Positions 62,954 through 64,000 of a stretch of DNA of 64,000 nucleotides are shown one piece after another. The DNA lies in contig NZ_CAXHZC010000005.1 in NCBI RefSeq assembly GCF_964021845.1, forward strand, positions 186,001 to 250,000, written 5' to 3'. The stretch is from Arcticibacterium sp964021845. Its GTDB lineage: Bacteria; Bacteroidota; Bacteroidia; Cytophagales; Spirosomataceae. The translations under genes were made by a program, and so were the position numbers. The notes beneath the pieces were generated by a model. It saw nothing but the letters and a program-made list of their open reading frames with translations. It made no database searches and was not told where the DNA came from. How positions within the stretch are numbered: the first letter of the stretch is position 1; every line of letters starts with the position of its first letter.

Positions 62954-63798
62954 GAAATAACATAATTTAGTCTGATTCTTGGGTAAGGGTCAACACCGTT
63001 TTTTATGTTTTGAATAATTTCAGGATTAACGTAGCTTCGATATAGTGAAAAATTCCACGTCAGATTTTGATCATTATTTTTTATTAAGTTGAGCATGAAT
63101 TGTTCAAAGTAGTCACCTTTGAAAACAATGAGGTAATCTATACCATCTTTTCTTATTTCTTCTTTAAGGTTTTCCAAGCAGTTACTTCTATCATGATTTA
63201 TTATTTTGTAATCAAGGTCTGGCATAATCGTCTTGATTTTTTCCTCAAATTCTGCTAAAACCTTTTTTTCAAGAACTGTATCTGATAGAAGGAAGATGGT
63301 GATTTTGGTATGTAAAAACTTGTAAAACTCCTCAAAAAGGCTTGTCAAATAGAGGTTATCCAGGTTTTCAGAATCAACAACTATGGTTGAACGGTTTTCT
63401 ATTTTAAGTTGGTGCCCCTGAGGAATAAGTGTTAAGTCTTTATTGACTTTTTCAGTTAGAAGGGAAATAAAAGAACTTTTTTTCCCTGAAACTTTAAATG
63501 GCATTCCTGAAGCAATAATTTGATAATTAGAGGTATTCAAAATATCAATCATTTGGTCAAACTCATCTTTATTAAATAGTTTGCCGAAAATGTGCTGGCT
63601 TTCACTGGCTGAATACTTAGTTTCCTCTACCAAGTTATCTAACTTTTCCTGAGCCTCAAATTCCTCTTCATTTTGAACAAAGTGAATCAGATGGATATTA
63701 CATTGAAAATCCCAAGTATTAAACATAATACTCTCCAGAGAGTCTTTTGAAACATCCGAAAAGTTAGTACAAAAAGCAATATTTATAATTTCTGACAT
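62950..63798 (-). CDS. UspA-like tandem-domain protein, first gene of a paralogous pair
   Basis: About 282 residues from ATG 63798 (MSEIINIAFCTNFSDVSKDS); a longer frame to 63876 would add 26 residues, but the paralogue next door starts at the equivalent of MSEIINIAF. N-terminal Usp-like segment CTNFSDVSKDSLESIMFNTW and CNIHLIHFVQNE; C-terminal repeat KITIFLLSDTVLEKKVLAEF and DYLIVFKGDYFEQFMLNLI. Classic Usp nucleotide motifs are missing in both halves. It overlaps the next gene by 4 nt, so the two are translationally coupled. The function is unknown. Confidence 0.72.
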   Translation of the reverse strand: MSEIINIAFCTNFSDVSKDSLESIMFNTWDFQCNIHLIHFVQNEEEFEAQEKLDNLVEETKYSASESQHIFGKLFNKDEFDQMIDILNTSNYQIIASGMPFKVSGKKSSFISLLTEKVNKDLTLIPQGHQLKIENRSTIVVDSENLDNLYLTSLFEEFYKFLHTKITIFLLSDTVLEKKVLAEFEEKIKTIMPDLDYKIINHDRSNCLENLKEEIRKDGIDYLIVFKGDYFEQFMLNLIKNNDQNLTWNFSLYRSYVNPEIIQNIKNGVDPYPRIRLNYVIS

Positions 63799-63840
63799 GG
63801 TTCTCTTGCAACCCTTAGCGATTAATAAAAATACGAAGCA

Positions 63841-63871
63841 TAAAATTACCTTTCTAATAATGCAGACCAAA
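63841..63871 (-). promoter_or_regulatory. Possible Bacteroidota promoter for the UspA-like pair
   Basis: On the minus strand TTTG (63868-63871) is followed after 19 nt by TAATTTTA (63841-63848), close to the Bacteroidota -33/-7 pattern TTTG ... TAnnTTTG with one mismatch. It lies about 40 nt upstream of the ATG at 63798. The remaining bases to the window edge show nothing else. Confidence 0.35.
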
Positions 63872-64000
63872 TCCAACCAATAGAATGGGTAGTAAGTGTA
63901 TTATTCTAATTATTAGGTAAAGCGGTTTATAGCTTTTGATAAATGCAAAGATATGTTGTAACTTGTTAATATTCAATCTATTTACTGTTTTTTGTTGTTT

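Overview
The window looks like a chromosomal stretch of an AT-rich member of the Bacteroidota, most likely a Cytophagales-type or related environmental bacterium. The evidence is a type IX secretion (T9SS) type A C-terminal domain, a SusC/SusD pair with a hybrid two-component regulator, TonB receptors with CarboxypepD-like N-termini, Bacteroidota families (HYC_CC_PP, DUF2490, ASPIC/UnbV), terminal 'AQ'-type signal peptides and TAnnTTTG-like promoter elements. No rRNA, tRNA, CRISPR array or transposase was found.

Layout. 1-1 kb: 5' part of a class V aminotransferase on the minus strand. 1.5-18.6 kb: three surface-protein genes: a 3986-residue repeat protein, a 984-residue DUF11 protein that shares its C-terminal domain, and a 665-residue partial paralogue that ends in a T9SS domain. 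18.8-25.8 kb: housekeeping and small genes (hslU, a PLP deaminase, an RluA-type pseudouridine synthase, a GNAT enzyme, a HigBA-type toxin-antitoxin pair, and a pentaheme cytochrome behind a possible CRP/FNR box). 25.8-41.1 kb: a polysaccharide-utilisation locus made of a hybrid two-component system, SusC, SusD, a GntR/periplasmic-binding-type regulator, an ASPIC/FG-GAP lipoprotein and a GH30 glycosidase; the last three are nearly abutting. 41.3-45.7 kb: an Hsp70-like protein, a patatin-like lipase and a DUF1801/YdeI protein ending in a CDGSH motif.

45.7-50.9 kb is the most unusual part. Two different cargos, a RelE/Xre toxin-antitoxin module and an HMA-cation-efflux protein, sit in the same frame of flanking sequences: the 3' end of the DUF1801-CDGSH gene, then a conserved ~127-nt foldable block, then the cargo, then an AGGCTC...GAGCCT hairpin, and finally the 3' end of a small lipoprotein gene. 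The middle junction holds truncated copies of both border genes, as expected for a tandem duplication whose units later carried different cargo. A serine hydrolase gene in the first unit is bracketed by inverted GTTAACCAC/GTGGTTAAC and followed by an attC-like hairpin. The region therefore resembles an integron-cassette-like insertion site, although no integrase is visible.

50.6-59.6 kb is a metal (probably copper) homeostasis cluster: HYC_CC_PP protein, TonB receptor, an HMA-like/AraC regulator, a heavy-metal-binding lipoprotein, a secreted HMA protein, DUF2490, CopZ and CopA. Between 42 and 57 kb the intergenic gaps carry several families of structured repeats, including four copies of a ~158-nt element. 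59.7-63.8 kb: an unrecognised 640-residue exported protein, cytidine deaminase, and two overlapping paralogous UspA-like genes.
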